Notes: a model not told the origin generated them from the sequence alone. A DNA stretch of 64,000 bases from Thermoanaerobaculia bacterium (GCA_030431255.1 JAUIJL010000001.1:1116001-1180000), one strand, 5' to 3'; counted from the first letter of the stretch, positions 25,413 through 35,678 are shown. Numbers and translations: made by a program.

Positions 25413-28031
25413 ATGTCAAACAGATCTTCCTGGATTTTCCGACTCCCCATCGGCCTTCAAGTTTTCTTATTGACCACGGTTTTGGTCATCACCGCTGTCG
25501 GCGGCTCGGTGCTCACGACCCTCGTTCTGGGGAATAGGGTCGCCAATCAAGCGGTCCGCGAGAACCTGGAACGGTCGGCGGCCGTGCAATCCGACTTTGC
25601 CGATTTCCAGCTCGATCAGCTGGAGCTGCGGGCCTGGACGGTCTCCAACGATCCCAATTTCATCGCTTATATGGTGGAGTCCATCGCCAATCAGGACCCC
25701 GCCTCCCTCAACGACCAGCTCGACGAGCGCCAGCGGGATCTCGGTTTTGATTTCGCCATCGTGCTCGACCCCCAAGGTCAGTCCATCGCTCGGACGGATT
25801 CCTTCAGCGATGGCGACGATCTTTCCAAGAACCCACTGTTCCTCGATGCACAGGCGAATAACAGCTACTACAGCGCGGGCATTTGGGCCCGGGAGGACGG
25901 GTTGCTCTTTTCCTCGGTATTCGTACCGCTCTTGAGCGGCGGGATTCTCGAAGGCTTTCTGCTGCTCGCCTACCAGATTGAAGACACCATGGCCCTCAAC
26001 TTGCGCCAGATGACGGCGGCCGAGGTGATTTTTCTCGTCGAGCCCTCGGTGGCCGGTCAGCCGATGATTCCCGCGGCCACAACCCTCGACTCGGCGGAGT
26101 CGGAAGAGCTGATCCAATGGTTGACTGAGAATCCGGCCATTGACGGAACCGCGGAAGTCCGGCTCGGGAGCCGCTCATACCTCGCCTCGGCACGCCCCAT
26201 TTCGGACGCCACAGGCCGAGAAGTCGGCACCGTCCTAAACCTCGGCTCATTGGACGATGCTCTCGAGCCGTTTCGCCGGATTGCGCGAATCCTTGCCATT
26301 GTCGGTATCGGAGCCGTCTTGCTCGCCCTGCCGATTTCATTCTTTTTGCCGCGGAAGCTCCTAGAGCCTATTCGGCGTTTGGCCAAGGCCACGGAGGCCG
26401 CGGCCCGGGGAGATCTGGATCAGACAATTTCCGATATCGACCGCGAGGACGAGCTCGGTCGTATGGCCGAGGCGTTCAACGCCTTGCTCACCGAGCTGAG
26501 AGAAACCCGCGATATGCAGGTCTATCTGCAGGAGCTGAACCGCAATCTTCCCGACCAAGAGCGGAGCAACCGCGAGGCCACTCCGACCCGAGCTCTCAGA
26601 TCGACTTTGGTCGGGGTAGAGCTCCACAGATACTCGACGATTGAGGAGACGGAAGAAGCAGATCCGCGCGAGACTTTGGAGAAGCTGTCCCGGGACCTTC
26701 GCCGTTTGTCGCGGGTGATCGTGGCCCACAGCGGTCATATTGAGACCTCGTCGGGCCATCGCATGATCGCTGTTTTCGAGGGTGAGCGTCATCCGGAAAG
26801 GGCCCTGGCCGCCGCCGCCGAGCTAGCGACCATCGCCCGCGCATTTCCCCTCGCCGCGGTGGTCGCCGGCGGACGCACCATCACGGGCACCACGACTTGG
26901 CATCAAAAACCGGCTCCGACGTTGACCGGTGCGCCGGTGGAAGAGCTGGAAGAGCTCTTGCGTGCGGCTCGACCTGGGACCCTGCTGCTGACGAAGAGCG
27001 CCTTTATCCAGGTCGCCGAGCTGCTCCACGGTCTGAACGTCCACCCCCAGAAGCACGACGCCTCTTGGGCCAAGAGCTCGGTCTACTCCATCGGCCCGGA
27101 GCAAGTCGCTCGGCTCTCGGTACCCGAGGCCAGGGCGACCATGGACATCACCAGCAACGTCGGCACTGCCACCGGTGGGATCGGCCGCGCCACCCTGACC
27201 AATATCGGGCCGGGCAATATGCTCGGCAATCGATTCGAGATTCTCTCCGAGCTGGGAGCGGGCGGCATGGGCGTGGTCTTCAAAGCCAGGGACCAAGAGC
27301 TCAATGAGCTGGTGGCCCTGAAAATGCTCAAGCACGACGCATTCGCGGGCGACACCAAAGGGTTGGAGAACCTCAAGGGCGAGCTGAAGATGGCCCGCAA
27401 AATCAGCCATCCCAACGTGCTCCGTACCTTCGACTTCGGGGACGCCGACGGATTCCCATTCATCTCCATGGAATTCGTGCGCGGTGTCACCCTCAAGGAT
27501 TTGCTCGAGCAAAGTGGTCGACTTCCGCTTTCCGCGGGTCTGCACATGGCCCGGCAGCTCTGCCGCGGATTGGAAGCCGCCCACGGACAATCGGTGCTGC
27601 ATCGGGATATCAAACCCGAGAATATGATCATCGAGCCCACCGGCAACGTGAAGCTGATGGACTTCGGCATCGCTCAGCCGATTCGCCGCCGCAAGGGAGA
27701 CGAAACCAGCGACGGGCCCATTGTCGGAACTCCGTTCTACTTAGCGCCCGAGCAGCTCGAAGGCAAAGAACCGGACGTGCGAGCCGACATTTACGCCTGT
27801 GGTGTGGTGCTCTATGAGATCTTCACCGGCTCTCTGCCGTTTGCCGGGGGCAAGAATCTCATGCAGATCATCAGCCAGAAGATGAATGAGGATCCGGCAC
27901 CTCCCAGCACCAGGGCCGAAATTCCACCCGGGTTGGAAAAGATCATCATGCGCTGCCTGGAGCGGGATCGCGAGCAACGATTCGCCACGGTGACGGATTT
28001 GCTACAAGCCCTCGAAAACTTGCGGGGCTGA
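25413..28031 (+). CDS. membrane sensor with HAMP, degenerate cyclase fold and C-terminal Ser/Thr kinase
   Basis: 872 residues. TM1 (12-40), a periplasmic Cache-like sensor (45-285), TM2 (about 288-312), HAMP (315-370), a class III cyclase-like fold (395-560) and a Hanks kinase (about 605-868). The kinase has GAGGMGVVF, VALK, HRDIKPEN, DFG and LAPEQ, so it should be active. The cyclase fold has Glu in VGVELHRYS and His in SSGHRMIAVFEG at the two metal positions, so it cannot cyclise nucleotide by the known mechanism. The order sensor-then-kinase is the reverse of PknB-type receptors. Signal from the periplasm should pass through HAMP and the pseudo-cyclase to the kinase. The gap to ddl (convergent) is 6 bp. 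Confidence 0.9.
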   Translation: MSNRSSWIFRLPIGLQVFLLTTVLVITAVGGSVLTTLVLGNRVANQAVRENLERSAAVQSDFADFQLDQLELRAWTVSNDPNFIAYMVESIANQDPASLNDQLDERQRDLGFDFAIVLDPQGQSIARTDSFSDGDDLSKNPLFLDAQANNSYYSAGIWAREDGLLFSSVFVPLLSGGILEGFLLLAYQIEDTMALNLRQMTAAEVIFLVEPSVAGQPMIPAATTLDSAESEELIQWLTENPAIDGTAEVRLGSRSYLASARPISDATGREVGTVLNLGSLDDALEPFRRIARILAIVGIGAVLLALPISFFLPRKLLEPIRRLAKATEAAARGDLDQTISDIDREDELGRMAEAFNALLTELRETRDMQVYLQELNRNLPDQERSNREATPTRALRSTLVGVELHRYSTIEETEEADPRETLEKLSRDLRRLSRVIVAHSGHIETSSGHRMIAVFEGERHPERALAAAAELATIARAFPLAAVVAGGRTITGTTTWHQKPAPTLTGAPVEELEELLRAARPGTLLLTKSAFIQVAELLHGLNVHPQKHDASWAKSSVYSIGPEQVARLSVPEARATMDITSNVGTATGGIGRATLTNIGPGNMLGNRFEILSELGAGGMGVVFKARDQELNELVALKMLKHDAFAGDTKGLENLKGELKMARKISHPNVLRTFDFGDADGFPFISMEFVRGVTLKDLLEQSGRLPLSAGLHMARQLCRGLEAAHGQSVLHRDIKPENMIIEPTGNVKLMDFGIAQPIRRRKGDETSDGPIVGTPFYLAPEQLEGKEPDVRADIYACGVVLYEIFTGSLPFAGGKNLMQIISQKMNEDPAPPSTRAEIPPGLEKIIMRCLERDREQRFATVTDLLQALENLRG

Positions 28032-28037
28032 GGGCGG

Positions 28038-29114
28038 CTAGCCCTCCAGGGATCGAATCCACTCCTTGATGCCGGCGTCGAGACCGGCGCGGTCCGCATG
28101 GCGTTTGCGTGCCACTTCCACCAGTCGATCCACCAGCTCAGGGGTTCTCAGCCCCGCCTGTTCCCACAATTTCGGATACATGGAAATGGCCGTGAATCCC
28201 GGAAGGGTGTTGATTTCGTTGATGTACAGGCCTTGCTCGTCCAAGAGGAAGTCGACCCGCGCCATTCCCCAGCCACCGACCGCTTCCACCGCCGCCACGG
28301 ACAGCTCTTGGATTCGCGCCTCCACGCCTTCCGGCAGCTCGGCTCGGTGCACCAGTTGCGCCCCGTCCTCGATGTATTTGTCGGCGTAGTCGTAAAAGGC
28401 TTTGCCGGGCACGATCTCTCCCACCCCGGAGGCCTGGAGCCGACCGTAGCCCAACACCGCGCACTCCAGCTCGCGCCCTTCGATACCCTTCTCCACCAGC
28501 AGGCGATCATCGAAGCGTAAGCCGTGCTCCAGGGCCGGCAGCATGGATTCTCGGTCCAGGACCTTGGAGACGCCGACACTGGATCCACCAATCGCCGGCT
28601 TGACGAAACACGGAAACCCAAGCCGCTCAAGGCGTCCGAGCACTTCGTCTCGGGCCCTTTGGACCTCGCGACCGGTGACGATCTCGTAGTCCACAACGCT
28701 CAGACCCGCCTGGGCCAGCACTTGCTTCGCCAGAATCTTGTCCATGCACACCGCCGACGAAGCCACCCCGGTACCGACGTAGGGAAGGTCCGCCATTTCC
28801 AACAACCCTTGAAGGGTCCCGTCCTCGCCCCAAGTACCGTGCACGATCGGGAAGACCGCGTCCACCTCCACCCGCAATAAGTGGCGGAGGGTGGCTACTA
28901 CCCGTTCCCCCCTGGGCGGGATCGCATCCAGCTCTCCCCTGAGGGCTTGCGCTCCCACATCCAGGTGCACCCAGCACCCGTCCTGTGCGATGCCCATGGG
29001 CACCACTCCATATCCCGCATCTCGAAGCGCTTTCGCCACCGTTCGGGCCGAAACTACGGACACCCGGTGCTCGACGCTTCGACCTCCGAAGATCACTCCA
29101 ATATTTGTCGTCAT
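28038..29114 (-). CDS. ddl: D-alanine--D-alanine ligase
   Basis: 358 residues of an ATP-grasp ligase that joins two D-Ala for peptidoglycan. Visible signatures are GGRSVEHRVSVVSA near the start, the HGTWGEDGTLQGLLE nucleotide/substrate loop, PCFVKPAIGGSSVGV, and the metal site MARVDFLLDEQGLYINEINTLPGF. Length is typical for DdlA. It lies 84 bp after radA on the same strand and is not in a mur/fts cluster. The C-terminus meets the convergent kinase gene within 6 bp. Confidence 0.96.
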   Translation of the reverse strand: MTTNIGVIFGGRSVEHRVSVVSARTVAKALRDAGYGVVPMGIAQDGCWVHLDVGAQALRGELDAIPPRGERVVATLRHLLRVEVDAVFPIVHGTWGEDGTLQGLLEMADLPYVGTGVASSAVCMDKILAKQVLAQAGLSVVDYEIVTGREVQRARDEVLGRLERLGFPCFVKPAIGGSSVGVSKVLDRESMLPALEHGLRFDDRLLVEKGIEGRELECAVLGYGRLQASGVGEIVPGKAFYDYADKYIEDGAQLVHRAELPEGVEARIQELSVAAVEAVGGWGMARVDFLLDEQGLYINEINTLPGFTAISMYPKLWEQAGLRTPELVDRLVEVARKRHADRAGLDAGIKEWIRSLEG

Positions 29115-29198
29115 GGGCAGACCCTATCAATGGCTAGTGGCGGGATCGAGGCAGAAGATGGCAATTTTGGGGACCTTTTCATCGAGGGCTTGCGCTGG

Positions 29199-30578
29199 TC
29201 ACGACACCGAGAGCAGCACGCTGCCGAGATCCTCCAGCTCCGTCACTTCTAAGACCTCTAGGTCCCTGGGGACTTGAACCCGATCCAAAGTCGGGCATAC
29301 GACTCTGCGAAATCCCAATTGCGAGATCTCTCGCAACCGAGCTTGGGATCGAGACACGGGGCGGACCTCCCCCAAAAGGCCCACCTCGCCGAAGAATGCG
29401 GTAGACGTGGGCAGAGGACGCTCCCGTTCAGCGGACCAGATCGCCGCCGCCAGGGCCAGATCCACGGCGGGCTCCTTCACCGTCAATCCTCCCACCACGT
29501 TCAAGAAGAGGTCGCGATCCGCCAGCGACAGCCCGCCGAACCGGTCCAACACCGCCACCAGCAGCGTGATGCGGTGGGAGTCCAATCCGACGCCCATTCG
29601 TCGCGGTGCCGGAAAGCTGGTGGGATGCACCAAGGCCTGAAGCTCCACCAACAACGGACGTGTGCCGTGCAGGCTGGCCAAAACGGCGGATCCGGGTCGG
29701 TGCTCTCGGCGCATCGATAAGAGGACTCTCGAAGGGTCTCGAACCTGTGCCAAACCCGAGTCGTGCATCTCGAACATGGCGACCTCACCCGTGGGTCCGA
29801 AGCGATTCTTTTGGGCCCGAACGATCCTGAGCTCCGAGCTGCCCTCACCCTCACCTTCGAAGGTCAGCACCGTATCCACTAGATGCTCCAGGGACTTTGG
29901 ACCCGCGATGCCTCCGTCTTTGGTCACATGGCCGACCAAAAAAAGAGAGATGCGATGGGCTTTGCAATGGTCCACCAGCTGATCCGCGCAATGTCTCACT
30001 TGCCCCATGGAGCCGGGCGGGCCGTCGTGGTCCGCGCTGCGGACGGCTTGGATGGAATCCACCAGCACGACGTCCGGGCGGTCCCCGGCTAGGCCCACCA
30101 GCACCGAATCCAGGCTCGTCTCTCCCGCCACCAGGAGGGGGCTGCCACCGAGGCCCAAACGCTCGGCTCGAAGGCGCAGCTGCTGCGCCGACTCTTCCGC
30201 GCTGACGTACAGCACTTTGGAGCCGGACGACGCCATGGCACTACCCATCTGCAAGAGCAACGTTGATTTTCCGATGCCGGGCTCTCCCGCGAGAAGGGCC
30301 GCCGCTCCGGAGACCACTCCGCCACCGAGCACTCGGTCGACCAAGTCCAAACCCGACGAAAAGCGCAGGATCCGGTCGTCCTCGGACACCTCGGACAAAG
30401 GGGAGATCATGGGTGAGGGCGCCGACTTGCGCCCGACCGTCGAACGGCTTCCGGTGGGTCTCGTGGGAGCCTGTTCTTCCAACGTGCCCCATTCCTGGCA
30501 ATCCGGGCAACGGCCCAACCATTTGGTGGACTGAAAACCGCAGCTCTTACAGATATGAAGGGATTGTGATTTCGCCAA
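29199..30578 (-). CDS. radA: DNA repair protein RadA
   Basis: 459 residues. N-terminal C4 zinc finger (CKSCGFQSTKWLGRCPDC), RecA-like ATPase (Walker A GEPGIGKSTLL; DSIQAV), the family-specific KNRFG motif (RAQKNRFGPTGEV) and a Lon-like C-terminal domain (DLALAAAIWSAERERPLP). RadA is a DnaB-type branch-migration helicase for recombination intermediates. It starts 18 bp after dnaB, so replication and repair helicases are co-transcribed. Confidence 0.97.
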   Translation of the reverse strand: MAKSQSLHICKSCGFQSTKWLGRCPDCQEWGTLEEQAPTRPTGSRSTVGRKSAPSPMISPLSEVSEDDRILRFSSGLDLVDRVLGGGVVSGAAALLAGEPGIGKSTLLLQMGSAMASSGSKVLYVSAEESAQQLRLRAERLGLGGSPLLVAGETSLDSVLVGLAGDRPDVVLVDSIQAVRSADHDGPPGSMGQVRHCADQLVDHCKAHRISLFLVGHVTKDGGIAGPKSLEHLVDTVLTFEGEGEGSSELRIVRAQKNRFGPTGEVAMFEMHDSGLAQVRDPSRVLLSMRREHRPGSAVLASLHGTRPLLVELQALVHPTSFPAPRRMGVGLDSHRITLLVAVLDRFGGLSLADRDLFLNVVGGLTVKEPAVDLALAAAIWSAERERPLPTSTAFFGEVGLLGEVRPVSRSQARLREISQLGFRRVVCPTLDRVQVPRDLEVLEVTELEDLGSVLLSVS

Positions 30579-30596
30579 GATCCGCTCCGGCGACGG

Positions 30597-32081
30597 TCAG
30601 AATGCCGGCATCTCACCGGCCCCACCCGCAGGACCGGACGGACCTGGACGGTCCCCGTGGGTCCGATCCAGGTTTTTGAAGCTGGTGATCTCACCAATGA
30701 AGACCAGATCCACGGTTCCGGTTTGTCCGTTTCTGTGCTTCGCCACAATCAGCTCCGCCAAACCTTTCACCTCGGGATCGTCTTTGTTGTAGATTTCATC
30801 TCGGTAGACGAAACACACCATGTCTGCGTCTTGCTCGATCGACCCGGACTCGCGGAGGTCGGAAAGCTGCGGACGGTGATCCCCCGCGCGACGCTCCGTT
30901 TGCCGCGAGAGCTGGGACAACGCCACCACCGGAATCTCCAATTCCTTGGCCAACTGCTTCAGGCCACGGCTGATGTAGGCGATTTCCAATTGCCGGCTCT
31001 CGAATCGGCCGCCTGCCTGCATCAATTGCAAATAATCGATGATCAGCAAGCCGAGATCCTTCTCCGCTTTCAAGCGGCGAGCCTTGGAGGCGATCTCCGC
31101 CAGCGAAGGATTGGGTGAATCGTCGATGTAGATCGGCGCATCCCGAGCTTCCCGGACCGTATCGTAGAGCTGCGACCACTGACCTTCGGAGAGCTGTCCC
31201 GTGCGCAGCAGACCGAAAGGCAGGCTCGCCTCAGAAGCCAGAATCCTCTGCGCCAGCTCCGTATCGCCCATTTCCAGGGAGAACACACCCACGGTCCGCC
31301 TCTCGCGGATGGCGACGTGCTGAGCGACATTGATGGCAAAGCTGGTTTTTCCCATGCCGGGACGTCCCGCGATGATGATCAGGTTGCCGGCCACCAATCC
31401 CTGGGTCATGCGGTCCCAATCGTAATATCCGGTCGGCACGCCGATCATGCCGCCCTCGGCGCGTTCCTCGAGGCTGACGATGGTCTCCTCGAAGACCTCA
31501 CCCAACACGGAGAATCCGCGTTTCATGGCCTGCTGGCCGAGCCCCAGCACCGACCTCTCGGCCTCGGCGAGCACGTCGGTCGCTTCCATGCCGGCTTCGA
31601 AACAGTCGACGATGGTTTTCTGGCTCGCTTCGATCAGCTGGCGGCGGATCGATCGTTCCTTGACGATCTCAACGTAGGTCTCCACCCTTCCGAGATCCGG
31701 CAGATCTAAATCGAGACCCGAAAGGTAGGCCATACCGCCCACCGCCTCGAAGGCGTTTTTCAGCTCGAGCCGACCTTGGAGGGTGCGCAAATCGATCTCG
31801 GAGCCGTTCTCCTGCAGCTCGAGCATCGACTGATAAATGAGCTGGTGACGTTCGAGGTAGAAATCCTCGGGGATGAGCCGCCCGGTCACCGTCGGCAGCA
31901 CATGGGGAGCCAAGAGCACGGCCCCGAGCACCGCCCTTTCGGACTCCTCACTACTGGGTAGCGATCGTTGGAAGGGGCTCAGGCCTTCGCTTTCACCGCC
32001 GGCTCCGCCGGCGAATCGACCGCTTCCCGGACCACCGCGGCCGCCTTGCTTACGGAAACCCGAGTTTTTCTTCTGTTCCAT
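30597..32081 (-). CDS. dnaB: replicative DNA helicase DnaB
   Basis: 494 residues. A Gly-rich leader (about 35 residues) precedes the helical N-terminal DnaG-binding domain (PSSEESERAVLGAVLL). The RecA-like core has GRPGMGKTSFAINVAQH, FSLEMGDTELAQRIL, LLIIDYLQLM and the LSQLSRQTERR arginine-finger region. A 23-residue tail (DRPGPSGPAGGAGEMPAF region) is not typical. It loads at oriC and unwinds the fork. It sits in a minus-strand run TPR - lipoprotein - dnaB - radA - ddl. Confidence 0.97.
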   Translation of the reverse strand: MEQKKNSGFRKQGGRGGPGSGRFAGGAGGESEGLSPFQRSLPSSEESERAVLGAVLLAPHVLPTVTGRLIPEDFYLERHQLIYQSMLELQENGSEIDLRTLQGRLELKNAFEAVGGMAYLSGLDLDLPDLGRVETYVEIVKERSIRRQLIEASQKTIVDCFEAGMEATDVLAEAERSVLGLGQQAMKRGFSVLGEVFEETIVSLEERAEGGMIGVPTGYYDWDRMTQGLVAGNLIIIAGRPGMGKTSFAINVAQHVAIRERRTVGVFSLEMGDTELAQRILASEASLPFGLLRTGQLSEGQWSQLYDTVREARDAPIYIDDSPNPSLAEIASKARRLKAEKDLGLLIIDYLQLMQAGGRFESRQLEIAYISRGLKQLAKELEIPVVALSQLSRQTERRAGDHRPQLSDLRESGSIEQDADMVCFVYRDEIYNKDDPEVKGLAELIVAKHRNGQTGTVDLVFIGEITSFKNLDRTHGDRPGPSGPAGGAGEMPAF

Positions 32082-32092
32082 GAGGCTACCCT

Positions 32093-32126
32093 ATGACACT
32101 AGACGCCGGATGACACTAGACGCCGG
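32093..32126. repeat. 17-bp perfect tandem duplication in dnaB leader
   Basis: ATGACACTAGACGCCGG occurs twice with no spacer, 12-45 bp upstream of the dnaB start. It looks like a recent slippage duplication in the lipoprotein-dnaB spacer. Confidence 0.9.
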
Positions 32127-32148
32127 GACCCAAATCGACGCTGGGAAC

Positions 32149-32910
32149 CTAAGGTGCCGAGCTGGACAGCTGCGCGCCACAAGCGCCTTCGCGATAGGTG
32201 CCAGGCACTTCGAGGGGCCGGAGGGGTGTCTCGAGAGGCTCTCGAATTTGCTCGGTCCAACGCACTTGTTGACCACCACGACGATCGGAAAACACATGCT
32301 GCTCTTCGACCTTACGCCACCAAGCAACGGGCTCGCCACCCTCCAACATGCTCCACCAGCTCAGCTCGCCCTCGTTGTTGCCCTGGGCATTCCAGGTCCG
32401 TCCCTTGGCGTCTCGATAGGAGATCTTCCCTTCTCCTTCCAGCAGCTCCGACGCTGGAATCTCCGGCAACCGGCCGAGCATCAGATTGGGTAAGGAAACC
32501 AACGGAAGGCGAGCAATCGGAACAAATTCTTGCTCGCTGGCGGCATAGACCCGGCAGAACAGCTTCTTGCGGTGATCCAGCCAAACCGCCCGATCACCGG
32601 GCTCCACGGAGAGGCTCCACACCCGACGTCCCAGGCTATCCGCCGCGTCCATCCGATAGTGATTCCTTCCGGCAAGATAGAGGGTCAGCCGCAGACCCAC
32701 ATTCCCTTCGGGTCCGTCGTATTGAAGTCGATAAAGTCGCTGCGATGGGAACGACGATTCCGGAAGCTGCCACACGGGTTCCGTCGTCGGCGCGGCCCGA
32801 AAGATCTGGCGCGCTTTTTCGCCGGTGGACGCGCAGCCCGTCATCGCCGGCAATGGAATCAGGGCGATGAGACACCACAGCATTTGTTGGGATCGACGAC
32901 CCTTAGACAT
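32149..32910 (-). CDS. LolB-like outer-membrane lipoprotein
   Basis: 253 residues from the ATG at 32910, which has AGGGA close upstream and gives a sensible lipoprotein signal (QQMLWCLIALIPLPAMTGC, acylated Cys). An upstream GTG at 32967 overlaps the TPR gene stop but would put 19 extra residues before the signal. The mature part (RLYRLQYDGPEGNVGLRLTL, DSLGRRVWSLSV) is beta-rich, as in LolB/DUF4292 lipoproteins that receive or carry lipoproteins. The gene follows a TPR protein and precedes dnaB. Specific LolB function is uncertain. Confidence 0.7.
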   Translation of the reverse strand: MSKGRRSQQMLWCLIALIPLPAMTGCASTGEKARQIFRAAPTTEPVWQLPESSFPSQRLYRLQYDGPEGNVGLRLTLYLAGRNHYRMDAADSLGRRVWSLSVEPGDRAVWLDHRKKLFCRVYAASEQEFVPIARLPLVSLPNLMLGRLPEIPASELLEGEGKISYRDAKGRTWNAQGNNEGELSWWSMLEGGEPVAWWRKVEEQHVFSDRRGGQQVRWTEQIREPLETPLRPLEVPGTYREGACGAQLSSSAP

Positions 32911-32963
32911 GAAATCCCTGATCCATCCCGGTGCTTTCGACCACCGAGAGCTTTGGTGTTTGC

Positions 32964-35399
32964 TCACGATCCCGGCAAGACCCCGGACGGCGAGATCTCG
33001 TCTCCCTCTCGATGATCACCGGTCTTGAGATCCTCCATCCTATCCCTTACGCCTTGAGCTTCTTGCTCGTCCGGATCTAAAACCAGAGCCCTTTCGTAGG
33101 CCACCAGAGCGGGCTCGGTCTGATTGAGCTTGGAATAGACGTCTCCGAGGTGAACGAAGACCGTCGGGTCCGACGGCTCGAGCCGGGATGCCCATTCCAG
33201 ATGAAAGCGGGCGTCTTCGTATTTGCCCAGCTTGAAATAGACCCAACCCAAAGAGTCGACATAAGCGCCATTGTCCGGATCCTGGGAGACGGCCTTGCGG
33301 ACCATCTCCAAGGCGCGTTCCAGATGCTCGCCTTGCTCAGCCCATAAATAGCCCAAATAGTTGAGGGTCGGCGCGTGATCCGGCTCCTGCTGCAACAAGC
33401 GTAGGAAAGTCTCCACAGCCAAGTCCGCCTGACCGGCTCTCTCCTGGGCAGCACCGAGCGCGAATAGAACCCGCGTATTTTCCGGGGAATCCTGGGCCAA
33501 TCGGGTCAGCAGCTCGGCTGCTTGCCCGTAGGCTTCATGGCGCTGAAACAGCTGGGAGGCAAAGAAGAGATCGTCGGAGCCGGCATCGGCGGCAAGGGAC
33601 CGGATCTCGGCCAGGGCTTCGTCTTCTCGATCCCCGGCGAAGAGCAGCTCGACCTTCTTCGCCAGTAGCTGCCGGGGATCCAACACCTCGGACTCCGCTT
33701 CCAATAGGGCCAAGGCCTCCTCAGCTCGACCCAACGCGGCGAGGGCATCCATGCGCACCGCCCGCGCGGCGGAGCGCAGGCCCGCTTCCGCAGAGCTCAT
33801 CAGCTCGTCGGTCAAACGCAACACCGCGGGCCAATTCTCCGCCTCGGATTCGATCATCGCCTGACGCAGCACGACCGCCTGGGACAGCTCCGCGGATCCT
33901 TCTTCGGCCAATTGCTCAGCTGTGTCTTCCAACACTGCTGCTGCCCGCTCCGGTTGACGCAGAGCTTCCAATATTTCGGCGCGCCCTTGGGCTGCTACGG
34001 CTCGCGTTCGCGCATCGCCGCCCTGCTCGAGCGCGGTCAGCGTCCTTAGAGCCTCCTCATGGAGGCCCGCTCGGTCCTGGGCCCCGGCGATCGCCAACGC
34101 CAGCTGGATCGACGCCTTTCCCTCGGCGGTCGCGGCTTCTCTTTGCAGGATAGCGACGGCTTGATCGAGCTCGCCGACCCGCTCGTAGAGGCGGCTGAGC
34201 AGCATGGCGTCCTGCATCCGCCGCTCCGGATCCGAAGCGTTCTCCGTCACCGGAGCGAAGACTTGAATCGCTTCTCGATATTGCAGCAATGCGGAAAGGA
34301 CAGCGGTCCTCAATCGACGGTGGCCATCGGTCAATGTCACCGGAGAGCGCGAAGTCGCAGATTCCGAAGCCATGTGCTCGTCCAACACTCGCAAGGCGTC
34401 TTCATGGCGACCGGCGAGGTGATATTCGCGAGCCAGCAACTGGCGCACCCTGGCCCCGCCCAACCAATCGTCGCTCGGGGCCTTTTCCAGGACTTCCACG
34501 GCTTTGGAGTGATCACCGCGCTCGGAAAGCAGCTCCGCCAGGCGGACCCGATGCTCGGAGCTTTCCGGCTCCAGCTTGATCAGGGTTTCGAGGGCCTTCT
34601 CCGCGTCTTCGGATTTGCCCGTGCCCAAAAGAGCCTCGACCAACATGCTTTGCAGGACCCGATTGGAAGCGTGAAATCTGGCGGCCTCGGTCAGCACCTC
34701 TACCGCCTTTTCCCCTTCCCGATTCCACAGGTAGATCTGGCCGAGCGCGCTCAGGGTCGCCGGATCCTCCGGCTGTTTCTCCCGCAGCAGCTCGTACGCC
34801 CCCTGGGCCAAGGCCAGCGACGCCGGCCGCTCTCCGGCCAATCGCATGTGGGTTTGGGCGTAAAGGGACAAGACGTCCACGTTGTCGGCGGCCAGCTCGC
34901 GAGCCTTCTCGATGTGCTCCAGCGCCGCCTCTAGATAGCCCACCTGCTGCTGGCGGGTCCTCGAGATCTGAGACAAATAGCTGTTCAGCTTCGCGATCTC
35001 AATCCATCCGTAGGGGTCTTCGGGGGCCAGCTCGACGGCCTTTGCGTAGGCCGCGAGGGCGCGATCGAAGTCGGAGCTGTCCGCGAGCCATTTGCCGAGC
35101 GCGAATTGATAAGCCGCCTCGAGCTGCTGCTCCTGGGGAGCGGATTCTGTTGGATTGGCGGGAGTGGCGACGGTCGCCGGATCGGCGACTTGACGGTCGG
35201 CAACGGAATCGTCGGCCAACATAGCGGGCGTAATGACAGCGCACAGCAGCCCCCCCAGTGCGAGGAGCTGAAAATCCGGCCGTTTTGGAGAGTCGGTGCT
35301 CCGGGGCGGTGCCTCGGGGAGCCCTCGGGCTCGCCGGCAAATCGATGTCTTCGAAATCACAGGATTTGGGATCACAGGCTTTAGAATCAAAGGTCTCAC
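32964..35399 (-). CDS. exported TPR-repeat protein
   Basis: About 811 residues. The start is uncertain: a GTG at 35399 has AAGGAG ten bases upstream; a TTG at 35498 is also open. A hydrophobic signal (LLALGGLLCAVITPAML) is followed by some 18 TPR units from about residue 100 to the end (for example ALAAYAKAVELAPEDPYGW and LNYLGYLWAEQGEHLERAL). TPR superhelices bind protein partners; here in the periplasm. It is adjacent to the LolB-like lipoprotein, and such TPR-lipoprotein pairs are common in envelope assembly. No catalytic domain. Confidence 0.85.
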   Translation of the reverse strand: MRPLILKPVIPNPVISKTSICRRARGLPEAPPRSTDSPKRPDFQLLALGGLLCAVITPAMLADDSVADRQVADPATVATPANPTESAPQEQQLEAAYQFALGKWLADSSDFDRALAAYAKAVELAPEDPYGWIEIAKLNSYLSQISRTRQQQVGYLEAALEHIEKARELAADNVDVLSLYAQTHMRLAGERPASLALAQGAYELLREKQPEDPATLSALGQIYLWNREGEKAVEVLTEAARFHASNRVLQSMLVEALLGTGKSEDAEKALETLIKLEPESSEHRVRLAELLSERGDHSKAVEVLEKAPSDDWLGGARVRQLLAREYHLAGRHEDALRVLDEHMASESATSRSPVTLTDGHRRLRTAVLSALLQYREAIQVFAPVTENASDPERRMQDAMLLSRLYERVGELDQAVAILQREAATAEGKASIQLALAIAGAQDRAGLHEEALRTLTALEQGGDARTRAVAAQGRAEILEALRQPERAAAVLEDTAEQLAEEGSAELSQAVVLRQAMIESEAENWPAVLRLTDELMSSAEAGLRSAARAVRMDALAALGRAEEALALLEAESEVLDPRQLLAKKVELLFAGDREDEALAEIRSLAADAGSDDLFFASQLFQRHEAYGQAAELLTRLAQDSPENTRVLFALGAAQERAGQADLAVETFLRLLQQEPDHAPTLNYLGYLWAEQGEHLERALEMVRKAVSQDPDNGAYVDSLGWVYFKLGKYEDARFHLEWASRLEPSDPTVFVHLGDVYSKLNQTEPALVAYERALVLDPDEQEAQGVRDRMEDLKTGDHREGDEISPSGVLPGS

Positions 35400-35678
35400 A
35401 GAAAGAAGACTCCTTCTCAAACGCAGAATACCAGCGCACCTTCCCCTATTCAACACTGTGACTCCCGGGCGGGGATACCCGACAAATCGACTCTGCAACG
35501 GTGTCTTTACAGCTCGCTACGCCCACGCTATCATCTTGAATTACTGTACGTTACGCCTCAGCGGGTTGTCGCGGAGCAGGTCATCTGCCCCCATCGGATC
35601 TTCGGCTAAAGCCGGAGAGGCTGGTTTCGCCGCGCCCACCCTTCAGGGATTTCATACGTAGACGGGACGAAATACGAT

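Noticed and set aside
35499-35678. riboswitch before the MshEN gene (GC-rich stems around 35595-35640)
   Set aside because: Compared by memory with GEMM, TPP, SAM and cobalamin consensus; none of their core sequences is present.
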